Positions 1 to 8,562 of a stretch of DNA of 49,279 nt are shown one piece after another. How positions within the stretch are numbered: the first letter of the stretch is position 1; every line of letters starts with the position of its first letter. Position numbers and translations under genes: made by a program. This DNA is from an uncultured Dysosmobacter sp. (GTDB lineage: Bacteria; Bacillota; Clostridia; Oscillospirales; Oscillospiraceae), in the NCBI RefSeq assembly GCF_947631165.1, contig NZ_CANRKH010000022.1, positions 1 through 49,279 on the forward strand, in the 5' to 3' direction. The notes under the pieces were generated by a model. It saw only the letters and a list, made by a program, of their open reading frames with translations. It did not search any database and had not been told where the DNA came from.

Positions 1-49
1 TCATTAGGGATTGTCTGTACGCCATGTCCTGTGTTATACTCTTGCTCAT
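1..49 (-). CDS. IS transposase, N-terminal fragment (cut by window edge)
   Basis: The minus strand reads ATG at 49..47 and gives a 16-residue start, MSKSITQDMAYRQSLM, before the window ends. This N-terminus resembles DDE-type integrase/transposases common in gut Clostridia, in which the phrase opens a helix-turn-helix region. A strong Shine-Dalgarno (GAGAGGAGG on the minus strand, about 61-69) lies 11 bases upstream. The rest of the gene and the other IS end lie left of the window. Family placement is from memory of similar proteins, not from a search. Confidence 0.7.
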   Translation of the reverse strand, partial: MSKSITQDMAYRQSLM

Positions 50-122
50 GAAGGATACGGCCTCCTCTCGTCAAGTTGGTGTCTGACAACTCAACTTTAA
101 CCGATGAGGCTCTATCCTTCAT
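48..122 (-). promoter_or_regulatory. Stem-loop sequestering the transposase RBS and start
   Basis: Bases 48-64 and 106-122 form an inverted repeat: 10 bp (ATGAAGGATA/TATCCTTCAT), two mismatches, then 5 bp (GCCTC/GAGGC), with a 41-base loop. In the minus-strand transcript the downstream arm contains part of the AGGAGG ribosome site and the first two bases of the transposase AUG. A transcript entering from outside the element would hide the start signals. IS10, IS50 and IS200 use this arrangement to limit transposition from read-through transcripts. The function here is inferred. Confidence 0.6.
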
Positions 123-186
123 CCTTTTTTATTCATCTGTCTAATATGTATTGTAATCCTACACTGGATTTCCCGCGGAATTTCTC

Positions 187-215
187 TGTACATCCTTCTC
201 TTGCTATGGTATAAT
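187..215 (+). promoter_or_regulatory. Promoter with extended -10
   Basis: TATAAT at 210-215 has TG one base upstream (207-208). TGTACA at 187-192 sits 17 bases before the -10 as a 4/6 -35 box. It would drive the zinc-ribbon gene starting at 303 with a leader of about 80 bases. Confidence 0.65.
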
Positions 216-302
216 ATACTTTCACTATTATCCAACATTCCCAATTGCCCTTTGCTCATCGGGGGCATTACCAGATATTCATCAAAAGCGAGGGATCATC
301 AT

Positions 303-908
303 ATGCGTGAAGAGATGCGGACCTTCGGTTACCTCTGCCCCAAGTGCGGCAAGCCGGTGATGGCCGCCCGCTCCATTTTCGCTCTGGAGGCGTCCAACGC
401 GGAAGTGGCCTGCAGCTGCGGCGAGACCGCCCTGCGGGCCATCTTTGACGGCGAGCGATACCAGATCTACGTTCCCTGCGGCATCTGCGGAGAGACCCAC
501 ATGGCCGTGTGCGAGCCGGAGCGGGTCCTGCGGGGAGCTACGGCCCTGGGCTGCGCCAAGACCAAGCAGTTCTGCTGCTTCATCGGTCCGGAAGGCACCG
601 TGGAAAAGAACCTGCGGGAGCTGTCCATCCTGGCGGAGAAGGAGAAACGGCAGGAGGACGAGGGCCGGGAAGCCTTTTTGGACAACGTCATCATGTACGA
701 GGTCCTGTCTGAACTGAAGGACATCGCCGCACGTCCCGGCGGCGTCACCTGCACCTGCGGCAGCAGCCGCTACGGCATGGAGATCCGCCGCTCCTCCGTG
801 GATCTGGTGTGCCGGGACTGCGGCGCCAAGCTGCGCATTCCCGCCGCCACAGATCGGGATCTGGACGATCTGTGCTGCCATCTGAAGCTGGTCATCCCCG
901 GAAAATGA
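303..908 (+). CDS. Zinc-ribbon protein of unknown function
   Basis: A 201-residue protein starting MREEMRTFGYLCPKCG. The frame is open further upstream, but ATG 303 has a GAGG-type ribosome site and the upstream part has no character. Cysteine pairs lie near the start (CPKC), in the first third (CSC, CGIC) and near the end (CTC, CRDC), which suggests two or three zinc ribbons around a charged helical middle (EKNLRELSILAEKEKRQEDE). No catalytic motif is visible. It has its own promoter and is followed after 35 bases by a metal-efflux gene, so a metal-related or nucleic-acid-binding role is possible but unproven. Confidence 0.8.
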   Translation: MREEMRTFGYLCPKCGKPVMAARSIFALEASNAEVACSCGETALRAIFDGERYQIYVPCGICGETHMAVCEPERVLRGATALGCAKTKQFCCFIGPEGTVEKNLRELSILAEKEKRQEDEGREAFLDNVIMYEVLSELKDIAARPGGVTCTCGSSRYGMEIRRSSVDLVCRDCGAKLRIPAATDRDLDDLCCHLKLVIPGK

Positions 909-943
909 CCGTGTTTCAAGAATTGGAAAGGAGCTGACGACCT

Positions 944-2107
944 ATGATCTCTCTGCTGGCCCGTCTTTTTCTGAAGCCGGAGGGCCGGGACGGCGCTGCG
1001 CTCCGCAAGGGCTATGGCATCCTCTGCGGCGCGGTGGGGATCGGACTCAATGTGCTGTTGTTTCTGGGCAAGCTGTTTGCCGGTGCGCTCTCCGGGTCCA
1101 TCGCCATTACAGCAGACGCCTTCAACAACCTCTCCGACGCGGGCAGCTCGTTTGTTACGCTGTTGGGCTTTCATTTGGCGGGGCAGGCGCCGGACGCCGG
1201 CCATCCCTTCGGCCATGGGCGGTTCGAATACCTGTCCGGCCTGGTGGTCTCCATGCTGATCCTGCTGATGGGCTTTGAACTGCTCCAGTCCTCCGTCCAT
1301 AAGATCCTCAATCCCGCCCCGGTGGCGTTCAGCTGGCTGATCGTGGCCATTTTGACCGTTTCCATTGCGGTGAAGCTGTACATGGCTCTTTACAACCGGA
1401 GACTGGGCAAGGCGCTGAAGGCTTCTGCCATGTTGGCCACAGCTGCCGATTCCATTGGCGACAGTGTGGCCACCGCCGCCGTGCTGCTGGCGACCCTGGT
1501 CGGGCATTACACCTCTCTGCTGATCGATGGCTGGGTCGGCGTGGCGGTGGCGCTCTTCATCCTCTGGTCCGGCGTACAGTCCGCCAAGGACACTGTGGAC
1601 CCTCTTCTGGGTACGCCGCCCAGCCCGGAGCTGGTGGCCCGCATCCGGGACCTTGTACTGGCCCATCCCACCGTCATCGGCCTTCACGATCTCATCGTCC
1701 ACGACTATGGCCCCGGCCGCATGATGATATCCCTCCACGCGGAGGTCTCCGCCGCGGAAAACGTGCTGGACCTGCACGACGAGATCGACAACATCGAGCG
1801 GGAGCTGGAAAAGGAGCTGGGCTGCAGCGCCGTCATCCACATGGACCCCATCGTCACCGACGACGGCATCACCGAGGAGACCCGCCGCCGGGTCGAGGCG
1901 CTGGTCCACTGTATCGACGACGCTGTCAGTATCCATGATTTCCGCATGGTGGCCGGTCCCTCCCACACCAACGTCATTTTCGACGCGGTAGTGCCCTTCC
2001 ACTTCCGTCTCTCCGATGAAGAGGTGGCATCCAAGATCAAGGCCGCCGTGCAGGCTTTGGACGGCAGCTATTATGCCGTGGTGAACGTGGAGCGGTCTTA
2101 TACATGA
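944..2107 (+). CDS. Cation diffusion facilitator (CDF) metal exporter
   Basis: A 387-residue integral membrane protein. An N-terminal block of about six hydrophobic segments carries the CDF signatures: the TM2 metal site DAFNNLSDAG (about residue 58) and the loop motif HPFGHGRFEYLSG (about residue 86). A soluble C-terminal part from about residue 215 fits the CDF dimerisation domain and carries acidic and His residues (HDYG, HMDPIVTDD). CDF proteins export Zn2+, Fe2+, Mn2+ or similar ions in exchange for protons; the ion cannot be read here. AAGGAG precedes the ATG. A GC-rich hairpin follows the gene. Confidence 0.9.
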   Translation: MISLLARLFLKPEGRDGAALRKGYGILCGAVGIGLNVLLFLGKLFAGALSGSIAITADAFNNLSDAGSSFVTLLGFHLAGQAPDAGHPFGHGRFEYLSGLVVSMLILLMGFELLQSSVHKILNPAPVAFSWLIVAILTVSIAVKLYMALYNRRLGKALKASAMLATAADSIGDSVATAAVLLATLVGHYTSLLIDGWVGVAVALFILWSGVQSAKDTVDPLLGTPPSPELVARIRDLVLAHPTVIGLHDLIVHDYGPGRMMISLHAEVSAAENVLDLHDEIDNIERELEKELGCSAVIHMDPIVTDDGITEETRRRVEALVHCIDDAVSIHDFRMVAGPSHTNVIFDAVVPFHFRLSDEEVASKIKAAVQALDGSYYAVVNVERSYT

Positions 2108-2140
2108 GCGGGCGGGGCGGAGAGGCGCCCATCTCCTGCG

Positions 2141-2162
2141 GCGGTCCCTGTTGAGGGACCGC
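2141..2162 (+). terminator. Terminator-like hairpin after the CDF gene
   Basis: GCGGTCCCT and AGGGACCGC form a perfect 9-bp stem with a GTTG loop, followed by ATTTCATT. The U-tract is weak, so termination is probably partial before gluQ. Confidence 0.5.
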
Positions 2163-2186
2163 ATTTCATTGAAAGGAGCAGCCGCC

Positions 2187-3125
2187 ATGGAAACTGGCCG
2201 TTTCGCGCCCTCTCCCAGCGGGCGCATCCATTTGGGCAACATCTTTTGCTGTCTGCTGGCCTGGCTCAGTGTCCGGCAGAAAGGCGGCCGGATCATACTG
2301 CGCATCGAGGACCTGGACACCGCCCGCTGTCCCCGCCGGTATGCTGCCCAGATGGAAGAGGACCTGCGGTGGCTGGGGCTGGACTGGGACGAAGGTCCCG
2401 CCGTAGGCGGCCCCCATGGGCCGTATTACCAGAGCCAGCGGACGGCGCTGTATCAGGCGGCGCTGGAAAAGCTGGAGACAAAGGGATTGGTGTATCCCTG
2501 CTTCTGTACCCGGGCGGAGCTGCACGCCGCCAGTGCCCCTCACCGGGAGGATGGCCAGGCGGTCTATGCCGGGACCTGCCGCCGCCTGACGGCGGCGGAG
2601 GCGGCGAAGAAGACCATGCGCCGCCGGCCCGCTCTGCGGCTGCGGGTCCCAGAGGAGATATGGGGCGTGCGCGACGGCCACATGGGGGCGTATCAGGAAA
2701 ACCTGGCCCGGGACTGCGGCGATTTTCTGCTGCGGCGGTCCGATGGCATGTTCGCCTATCAGCTGGCGGTGGTGGTGGACGACGCCGCCATGGGGATCAC
2801 GGAGGTGGTCCGGGGGGCGGACCTGTTGGCCTCTACACCCCGGCAGCTGTACTTATACCATCTGCTGGGATTAACGCCGCCCCGTTTTCTCCATGTCCCG
2901 CTGCTGCTGGCCCCGGATGGCCGCCGGCTGAGCAAGCGGGATGCCGACGCGGGATTGGACAGCCTGCAAGACCGGCTGAGCGCGGCGGAGCTGCTGGGGA
3001 AGCTGGCGTATCTGGCGGGCTTCCATCCCTCGGCGGAGCCGAGGACGGCCCGGCAGCTGCTGGCGGATTTTGCCTGGGACAAGGTGCCCCAGACGGATAT
3101 CCGCATCCCGGAGGGACTGTTCTGA
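2187..3125 (+). CDS. gluQ: Glutamyl-Q tRNA(Asp) synthetase
   Basis: A 312-residue truncated GluRS-like protein. The class I signature is present: FAPSPSGRIHLGN (HIGH equivalent HLGN, residues 16-19) and LSKRDAD (KMSKS equivalent, about residue 247). A cysteine cluster (CFCTRAEL ... YAGTC) matches the zinc site of this family. The anticodon-binding C-terminal half of true GluRS is absent, as expected for GluQ-RS, which glutamylates queuosine on tRNA-Asp. ATG 2187 was chosen because GAAAGGAG precedes it; the upstream in-frame ATG at 2151 lies inside the hairpin. Confidence 0.92.
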   Translation: METGRFAPSPSGRIHLGNIFCCLLAWLSVRQKGGRIILRIEDLDTARCPRRYAAQMEEDLRWLGLDWDEGPAVGGPHGPYYQSQRTALYQAALEKLETKGLVYPCFCTRAELHAASAPHREDGQAVYAGTCRRLTAAEAAKKTMRRRPALRLRVPEEIWGVRDGHMGAYQENLARDCGDFLLRRSDGMFAYQLAVVVDDAAMGITEVVRGADLLASTPRQLYLYHLLGLTPPRFLHVPLLLAPDGRRLSKRDADAGLDSLQDRLSAAELLGKLAYLAGFHPSAEPRTARQLLADFAWDKVPQTDIRIPEGLF

Positions 3126-3131
3126 ACATGG

Positions 3132-3158
3132 GGAGCCGCGGCGGAGGTCTGCGGCTCC
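3132..3158 (+). terminator. Hairpin after gluQ
   Basis: GGAGCCGC and GCGGCTCC form an 8-bp stem with an 11-base loop just after the gluQ stop. The downstream sequence is only mildly T-rich (TGCTTTATGCGGCTTTTG), so termination is uncertain. Confidence 0.35.
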
Positions 3159-3242
3159 ACTGCTTTATGCGGCTTTTGACGCCTTCTCTGCTTTGAAGGC
3201 CCACAACAGTGTTTCCTGAGCGAAATTTTTGTGGTCAGGGTA

Positions 3243-3271
3243 TTCCATTTTCTTCGGACAGACTGTATAAT
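3243..3271 (+). promoter_or_regulatory. Possible promoter for trkAH
   Basis: A perfect TATAAT lies at 3266-3271, about 60 bases before the trkA start, with TG directly before it. The -35 position (TTCCAT, 17 bases upstream) matches consensus poorly. Confidence 0.45.
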
Positions 3272-3329
3272 CCCATATATAGTTATCAAATCGGATGGGA
3301 GTGTTTTTCCATCTGTACAGGAGGCACGG

Positions 3330-4691
3330 ATGCGGATCATCATCGTAGGCGCGGGAAAGGTGGGCCTGGCGCTGACACAGCAGCTTTCGGTGGAACATCA
3401 GGTCACCGTGATCGATCAGAACCCCCAGTTGATCGACAATATCATCAACATTTACGACGTAATGGGCGTCTGCGGAAACGGCGCCAGCTATGAGGTACAG
3501 AAGGAGGCGGAGACCGACAGGGCCGAGCTGCTGATCGCCACCGCTTCCAGCGACGAGATCAACATTTTGGCGTGTCTTGTGGCCAAGAAGCTGGGCGTGA
3601 AGCACACCATCGCCCGTATCCGCAACCCGGAGTATGAGAAGCAGCTCCGCTTCATGCGGGAGGAGCTGGGCCTCAGCATGTCCATCAATCCGGAGAAGGC
3701 CGCCGCCAGGGAGATCGCCCGGGTCCTGCGCTTCCCCGCGGCCATGAAGCTGGAGTCCTTTTCCAAGGGGCGGCTGGAGCTGGTGGAATACCGCCTGCCG
3801 GAGAAGTCGGTTCTGGATGGGATGAAGCTGCTGGACCTGTACAAGAATATCCGGGTCCGGGTCCTGATCTGCGCTGTGGCCCGGAAGGGGGAGACCATCA
3901 TCCCCTCCGGCGACTTCACCCTGCATTCCGGTGATAAGATCTACCTTACCGCCGCGCCGGACCAGCTGAGCCAGTTCTTCCAGTACCTGGGGGTGTTCCG
4001 GAACCGGGCCTCCTCAGTGATGATCGTGGGCGCCAGCAAGATCTGCTACTATCTGGCGTCGGAGCTGCTGTCCATGAACATGTCGGTGAAGATCATCGAC
4101 CAGAGCGAGCAGCGCTGCATCCAGATGAGCGAGCGGCTGCCCAAAGCCCTGGTCATCGTGGGCGACGGCACCGACAGCGAGCTGCTCCACGAGGAGGGCA
4201 TCCAGCAGACCGACGCCTTTGTGGCCATCACCGGCATCGACGAGGCCAATATCCTCATGTCCATGAGCGCTGCCAAGCAGGCCGGGAACTGCAAGGTCAT
4301 CGCCAAGATCAACCGCAGGTCCCTGGTGGACCTGGTGTCCAACGAGAGCATGATCGACAGCGTGGTGTCCGCCCGCAGCGTCACCACGGAGCTGATCATC
4401 CAATATGTCCGAGCCATGGAGAGCGCATCCGGCGCCAAGATCAAGACCCTCCACCGGCTGGTGGACGGGGCGGTGGAGGCCCTGGAGTTCGGCGTGACGG
4501 CGGATGTGCCTTTCATTGGCGTGCCGCTGAAAGACCTGCGGCTGCGGAGCGGTATCCTGCTGGCGGGCATCGTCCGGCGGAACGGCAAGATCGTCATCCC
4601 CTCCGGCAGTGATGTGCTGAACGAGAAGGACGACGTCATCGTGGTCACCACAGGTACCGCCCTTCAGGACATCCGGGACATTTTACAGTAA
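3330..4691 (+). CDS. trkA: Trk potassium uptake regulator TrkA
   Basis: A 453-residue protein with two RCK modules in tandem. Each begins with a Rossmann NAD-binding motif: VGAGKVG near residue 6 and VGASKI near residue 231. Each is followed by a TrkA-C-like domain (about 140-220 and 370-450). TrkA sits on the cytoplasmic face of the TrkH channel and gates it through NAD(H)/ATP binding. The start is fixed by AGGAGG at 3319-3324, five bases before ATG 3330; the open frame upstream has no ribosome site. trkH begins 15 bases after the stop, so the two form one operon. Confidence 0.93.
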   Translation: MRIIIVGAGKVGLALTQQLSVEHQVTVIDQNPQLIDNIINIYDVMGVCGNGASYEVQKEAETDRAELLIATASSDEINILACLVAKKLGVKHTIARIRNPEYEKQLRFMREELGLSMSINPEKAAAREIARVLRFPAAMKLESFSKGRLELVEYRLPEKSVLDGMKLLDLYKNIRVRVLICAVARKGETIIPSGDFTLHSGDKIYLTAAPDQLSQFFQYLGVFRNRASSVMIVGASKICYYLASELLSMNMSVKIIDQSEQRCIQMSERLPKALVIVGDGTDSELLHEEGIQQTDAFVAITGIDEANILMSMSAAKQAGNCKVIAKINRRSLVDLVSNESMIDSVVSARSVTTELIIQYVRAMESASGAKIKTLHRLVDGAVEALEFGVTADVPFIGVPLKDLRLRSGILLAGIVRRNGKIVIPSGSDVLNEKDDVIVVTTGTALQDIRDILQ

Positions 4692-4706
4692 AGGCAGGAA
4701 CCAGAT

Positions 4707-6176
4707 TTGAACTATCGAATGATCGGCTTCGTCATTGGACGCATCCTGCTGACGGAGGCTGCCCTGCTGATGCTGCCTATGACGGCGGCGGCGCTGTACG
4801 GCGAACCGCTGCGGCCTTTTCTCGCCCCGGCGCTGGCCCTGCTGCTGACAGGAGCGGCCCTGGGCCTCCGGCGGCCCCGGCAGACGGCACTGTACGCCCG
4901 GGACGGCTTTGCCGTGGTGGCTCTGGCATGGCTGCTGATGTCTGCCTTTGGGGCGCTGCCCTTTGTGCTCTCCGGCGATATCCCCGGCTATGTGGACGCC
5001 TTTTTTGAAACGGTGTCCGGCTTCACCACCACCGGCTCCACCATTTTGACGGAGGTGGAGCACCTGACCCGGAGCGGCCTGTTCTGGCGCAGCTTCACCC
5101 ATTGGATCGGGGGCATGGGCGTGCTGGTGTTTGTCATGGCCATCCTGCCCATGACCGACGGCCACGGGATGCATCTCATGCGGGCGGAGGTCCCCGGGCC
5201 CACCGTGGGCAAGCTGGTGAGCCGCATGAGCGACACCGCCAAGATTTTGTACGGTATCTATTTCGTGATGACCGTCATGGAGATTGTTTTGCTCCTGGCG
5301 GGAGGGATGCCGCTGTTCGACGCCTGCATCCACGCTTTCGGCACGGCTGGCACCGGCGGCTTCAGCTGCCGGAATCTCAGCGTGGGGGCCTATGAGAGCG
5401 CGTATTTCGATATTGTCATCGGCATCTTCATGCTGCTGTTCGGCGTGAACTTCAACCTGTATTACTTCCTGCTGATCCGCCGCTTCCGGGATGTGTTCCG
5501 CTCCGAGGAGCTGCGGGCCTATCTGCTGATCGTGGCGGCGGCAGTGTTGGCCATTGCGGCGGATATCGCCCATCTGTACGGAAACGCTTTTACCAGCCTG
5601 CGCTATGCATTTTTTCAGGTGGCGTCCATCATCACCACCACCGGCTTCGGCACGGCGGACTTCAACACCTGGCCTACCTTCTCCAAAGCCATCCTGGTGG
5701 TGCTGATGTTCGTGGGCGCCTGCGCCGGGTCCACTGGCGGCGGCATCAAGGTGTCCCGCATCCTGATCCTGGTGAAGTCCTCCGCAGCGGACATGCGGAA
5801 GATGCTGCACCCCAACGCCGTCACCACCGTCCGGCTGGAGGGCAAGCCCCTGCCGGAGAAGAGCATCCGGGGCGCCCATGTGTATTTCTCCGTGTATATG
5901 CTGGTGTTCGTCATCTCTTTCCTGCTGCTGTCGCTGGAGGGCTTTGACCTGGTGACCACCTTCACTGCCCTGGCGGCCTGTATCAACAATATCGGTCCCG
6001 GCCTGGAGGTCGTGGGCCCCATGGGAAATTTCGCTGCGTTTTCCCCGGCCTCCAAGCTGCTGCTGTCCTTCAATATGCTGGCCGGACGGCTGGAGCTGTT
6101 CCCCATGCTGCTGCTGTTCGCACCCTCTATCTGGAAGCGGCGGCTGGTGCTGCGCCGTTCCGGCGAAGAGCAATAG
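4707..6176 (+). CDS. trkH: Trk-type potassium channel TrkH
   Basis: A 489-residue polytopic membrane protein. Four pore-loop filter sequences can be seen in order: TTTGST (about residue 106), GTAGTGGF (211), TTTGFG (310) and GSTGGG (340), the fourfold pseudo-repeat that forms the K+ filter in the Trk/Ktr/HKT superfamily. The best start is TTG 4707, with AGGA at 4696-4699 and 7-base spacing; ATG 4719 is an alternative four codons in. It is paired with trkA and closed by a strong terminator. Confidence 0.93.
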   Translation: MNYRMIGFVIGRILLTEAALLMLPMTAAALYGEPLRPFLAPALALLLTGAALGLRRPRQTALYARDGFAVVALAWLLMSAFGALPFVLSGDIPGYVDAFFETVSGFTTTGSTILTEVEHLTRSGLFWRSFTHWIGGMGVLVFVMAILPMTDGHGMHLMRAEVPGPTVGKLVSRMSDTAKILYGIYFVMTVMEIVLLLAGGMPLFDACIHAFGTAGTGGFSCRNLSVGAYESAYFDIVIGIFMLLFGVNFNLYYFLLIRRFRDVFRSEELRAYLLIVAAAVLAIAADIAHLYGNAFTSLRYAFFQVASIITTTGFGTADFNTWPTFSKAILVVLMFVGACAGSTGGGIKVSRILILVKSSAADMRKMLHPNAVTTVRLEGKPLPEKSIRGAHVYFSVYMLVFVISFLLLSLEGFDLVTTFTALAACINNIGPGLEVVGPMGNFAAFSPASKLLLSFNMLAGRLELFPMLLLFAPSIWKRRLVLRRSGEEQ

Positions 6177-6219
6177 ACCGGCAACAAGCAGCTATCTGTG
6201 AACTGGCCCGAATCATAAA

Positions 6220-6262
6220 AAGCCCCCTGATGCAGTCTGTTTTCCTGCATCAGGGGGCTTTT
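6220..6262. terminator. Bidirectional rho-independent terminator
   Basis: AGCCCCCTGATGCAG (6221-6235) and CTGCATCAGGGGGCT (6245-6259) form a perfect 15-bp stem. T runs follow on both strands. It separates trkH from the converging GntR/ABC operon. Confidence 0.93.
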
Positions 6263-6330
6263 GCCTGCCGCTCGTTTTTCCGGTCCGTCTTGCGGCGTAT
6301 CCGGGATCTTCTCACCGGCATATTCGCTTG

Positions 6331-6552
6331 TCAGCCAAAGGCCTGCTTGATCTCGTCCAATTCCTTTTGGGTCTCGACCCAATTTTCCACATAGCCGCAG
6401 TCACAGCAGACGTAGCGGATCACCGGGATCTTGCCGAAAAGAGTCACGGTGGTGGTGTAGATGTTGTTGCCGCTGGCATGGCGGAGAGGGCTGTCCGGGA
6501 CCCGGATCACGTTCCGCCCGCCACACTTGGGGCAAGTGTGGGTGTTTTTCAT
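6331..6552 (-). CDS. Small zinc-ribbon protein
   Basis: A 73-residue protein starting MKNTHTCPKCGGRN. Two CxxC pairs (CPKC near the start, CCDC around residue 49-52) flank a beta-rich middle (IYTTTVTLFGKIPVIRYVC). That layout is typical of short nucleic-acid-independent zinc ribbons found beside ABC transporters. It is the last gene of the GntR-ABC operon, 14 bases after the permease. No specific function can be assigned. Confidence 0.8.
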   Translation of the reverse strand: MKNTHTCPKCGGRNVIRVPDSPLRHASGNNIYTTTVTLFGKIPVIRYVCCDCGYVENWVETQKELDEIKQAFG

Positions 6553-6566
6553 GGCGTACGCCTCCC

Positions 6567-7178
6567 TCAATACGTCCGCTTTTGATACAGCCGCATGGAC
6601 AGGGGGACGGAGACGGCGGTGAGGATCACCGCGGCCGCGGGCAGGACGGCTATGACCAGAGGCGGAACGTGTAGCGCGCCGTCGCCGATGTCCATGGCGA
6701 TGGAGCTGACCGCTCCGGCGGCACCGCACACGAGAAAGATCATCAGGAACATCACCAGCCGTCCCCGCTCCACGCCGAAGCGGAACATGATAGGCAGGGT
6801 GATAGCCAATACGCAGGCGCTGGCGCAGAGGCCCAGCAGGCTTCCCACCGGGTCCAGGGCCGCCGTAGGGACGCGCAGGATGGTCAGGACCAGCTGGGTA
6901 GCCAGGGAGAACAGCGCCGCCGCGCCCATGCACAGCCAGCCCAGGGCGTATTTGCTCAGCACGATGTCACGGATGGAATAGGGCATCATGGCGGCCAGCT
7001 GGTCCCATTTGCTCCGCTCGTCGTAGGCCATGGCGGTGAAGGGCATCATGGCCGCCCAGACCACGATGAACACGTTGCCGAAGGCGCCGTTGAATACGGC
7101 GATGACCAGTATCACAAAAATGAAGATACGCATTTGCTTCAGCAGGACGCAGAGGTCTTTCCATACCAGTGCTTTCAT
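6567..7178 (-). CDS. ABC-2 type transporter permease
   Basis: A 203-residue membrane protein with about six hydrophobic segments, starting MKALVWKDLCVLLKQMR. The motif MPFTAMAYDERSKWDQLAAMMP is characteristic of ABC-2 permeases paired with YtrB/BcrA-type ATPases. Its ATG overlaps the stop of the ATPase gene by 4 bases (ATGA, 7175-7178), implying translational coupling. The substrate is unknown; relatives act in lantibiotic or cell-envelope stress export. An open frame further upstream is only a shadow of the ATPase gene. Confidence 0.88.
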   Translation of the reverse strand: MKALVWKDLCVLLKQMRIFIFVILVIAVFNGAFGNVFIVVWAAMMPFTAMAYDERSKWDQLAAMMPYSIRDIVLSKYALGWLCMGAAALFSLATQLVLTILRVPTAALDPVGSLLGLCASACVLAITLPIMFRFGVERGRLVMFLMIFLVCGAAGAVSSIAMDIGDGALHVPPLVIAVLPAAAVILTAVSVPLSMRLYQKRTY

Positions 7179-8029
7179 GCTTCCTTCGCTCCTTTCACGG
7201 TGAAGAGGATGATATCCTCGATGGTGGGCCGGTCCAGCTGGAAGCCAGCGGGAGCCAGGTCCCGGCGGATCAGCGCCCGGACGCCGCCGTAGCCGTTTTC
7301 CTCCCGGGACACCACGGCCTCCGGCAGAAGGCACTCCAGCTGCTCGGCGCTGTCGGTGAAGATGCCATAGGCCTCCAGGAGCTGGTCCTTCTCGTCGCAG
7401 AACAGCAGCCTGCCTTGGTGGAGAAAGGCGATATAGTCGCACAGCTTTTCCAGATCGCTGAGGATGTGGGAGGAGATGAGGATGGAATGGTCTTCCTCCC
7501 GGGTAAATTCGTTGAAGATGTTCAGCACCTCGTCACGAATGATAGGGTCCAGTCCGGCGGTGGCTTCGTCCAGCACCAGCAGCTTGGGACTGTGGCTCAG
7601 GGCCACGGCGATGGCCAGCTTCATCCGCATGCCCCGGGAGTAGTCCTTGAAGGGTTTCTTCTCCGGCAGCTCGAACCGGCGGAGATAGCTTTTGTACAGG
7701 CCATCGTCCCAGCGGCGGTAGGTGCCGGCCATGATCCGGCCCACCTGGGCGGCGTCCAGGACCTCCGGGAAGTAGGCCTCGTCCAGCACCACGCCCACGT
7801 CCTCCTTCACCGCCTGGAACTCCGGGGCGTTCACGTCCACGCCCAGGATCCGGGCTTCGCCGCTGTCGGGCCGGAGGGCGTTCATCATGAGCCGGATGGT
7901 GGTGGATTTTCCGGCGCCGTTTTCGCCCACCAGACCGCAGATGGTGCCGGTGGGCACCGTCAGGCACAGGTCAGAAATAGAAAAAGCGCCGAAGGATTTG
8001 TGGATATGGGACAGTTCAATAGCGTTCAT
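7175..8029 (-). CDS. ABC transporter ATP-binding protein (YtrB/BcrA type)
   Basis: A 284-residue ATPase with Walker A GENGAGKST (about residues 35-43), signature YSRGMRMKLAIA (about 134), Walker B LLVLDEATAGLD (about 155) and switch His in ISSHILSDLEKL. The C-terminal extension after about residue 215 is usual for this group. The start overlaps the regulator gene by 4 bases and the end overlaps the permease gene by 4 bases. It energises the ABC-2 permease encoded next; regulation is through the GntR gene at the head of the operon. Confidence 0.93.
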   Translation of the reverse strand: MNAIELSHIHKSFGAFSISDLCLTVPTGTICGLVGENGAGKSTTIRLMMNALRPDSGEARILGVDVNAPEFQAVKEDVGVVLDEAYFPEVLDAAQVGRIMAGTYRRWDDGLYKSYLRRFELPEKKPFKDYSRGMRMKLAIAVALSHSPKLLVLDEATAGLDPIIRDEVLNIFNEFTREEDHSILISSHILSDLEKLCDYIAFLHQGRLLFCDEKDQLLEAYGIFTDSAEQLECLLPEAVVSREENGYGGVRALIRRDLAPAGFQLDRPTIEDIILFTVKGAKEA

Positions 8030-8406
8030 AGGGATTCCTCCTCCAATAGGATGCGAAGCATTTCCTGCAGCTCGGCGGGTGTGACGCCGCAGGCGCGGGC
8101 CAGCTCCGCGGCGGCGGACAGGTGGCCCTCCAGCTCCCGGAGCCGCTGCTCCCGGATGATATTCAGGTCCTTTTCCGCTACGAAGCAGCCCTTGCCGGCC
8201 ACGGTGTAGAGGAAGCCTTGAGCTTCCAGCTCGTCATAGGCCCGTTTGGTGGTGATGACGGATATTTTCAGGTCCTTGGCCAAGGCCCGGATGGAGGGCA
8301 GCGCCTCCCCCGGCGAGAGCTGGCCGGAGATAATCTGGGCCTTGATCTGCTGACTGATCTGGTCATAGATCGGCTGGCCCGCCGTGTTGCGGATGATGAG
8401 TTCCAT
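8026..8406 (-). CDS. GntR-family regulator, YtrA subfamily
   Basis: A 126-residue repressor starting MELIIRNTAGQPIYDQIS. The winged helix covers about residues 10-75 (SIRALAKDLKISVITTKRAYDELE as recognition region). The short helical C-terminal tail, without a large effector domain, defines the YtrA subfamily that controls neighbouring ABC operons. ATG 8406 follows GGAGG with proper spacing; the frame upstream runs through the operator and is not coding. It is the first gene of the four-gene operon and very likely autoregulates it. Confidence 0.9.
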   Translation of the reverse strand: MELIIRNTAGQPIYDQISQQIKAQIISGQLSPGEALPSIRALAKDLKISVITTKRAYDELEAQGFLYTVAGKGCFVAEKDLNIIREQRLRELEGHLSAAAELARACGVTPAELQEMLRILLEEESL

Positions 8407-8423
8407 GGAAGTTCCTCCGTTCG

Positions 8424-8465
8424 TACTGTACATATACAGTATACACAGTATATACGGTTTGTCAA
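8424..8465 (-). promoter_or_regulatory. Promoter and operator of the GntR-ABC operon
   Basis: On the minus strand TTGACA (8460-8465) and TATACT (8438-8443) are separated by 16 bases. Overlapping the -10 and start site, 8424-8441 is a near-perfect 18-base palindrome (TACTGTA..CAGTA type), and part of the same motif recurs just upstream at 8443-8452. This fits a YtrA-type operator over the core promoter, giving autorepression. The binding itself is inferred. Confidence 0.75.
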
Positions 8466-8562
8466 GTACCCTTTGAAAAAATTTTAGGGGGTCTAGGAAA
8501 CAGGTTTGTTTTGTGATACACTACAAAGGATAAAAACAGCGGAAAACGGGAGGAACAGGCGG

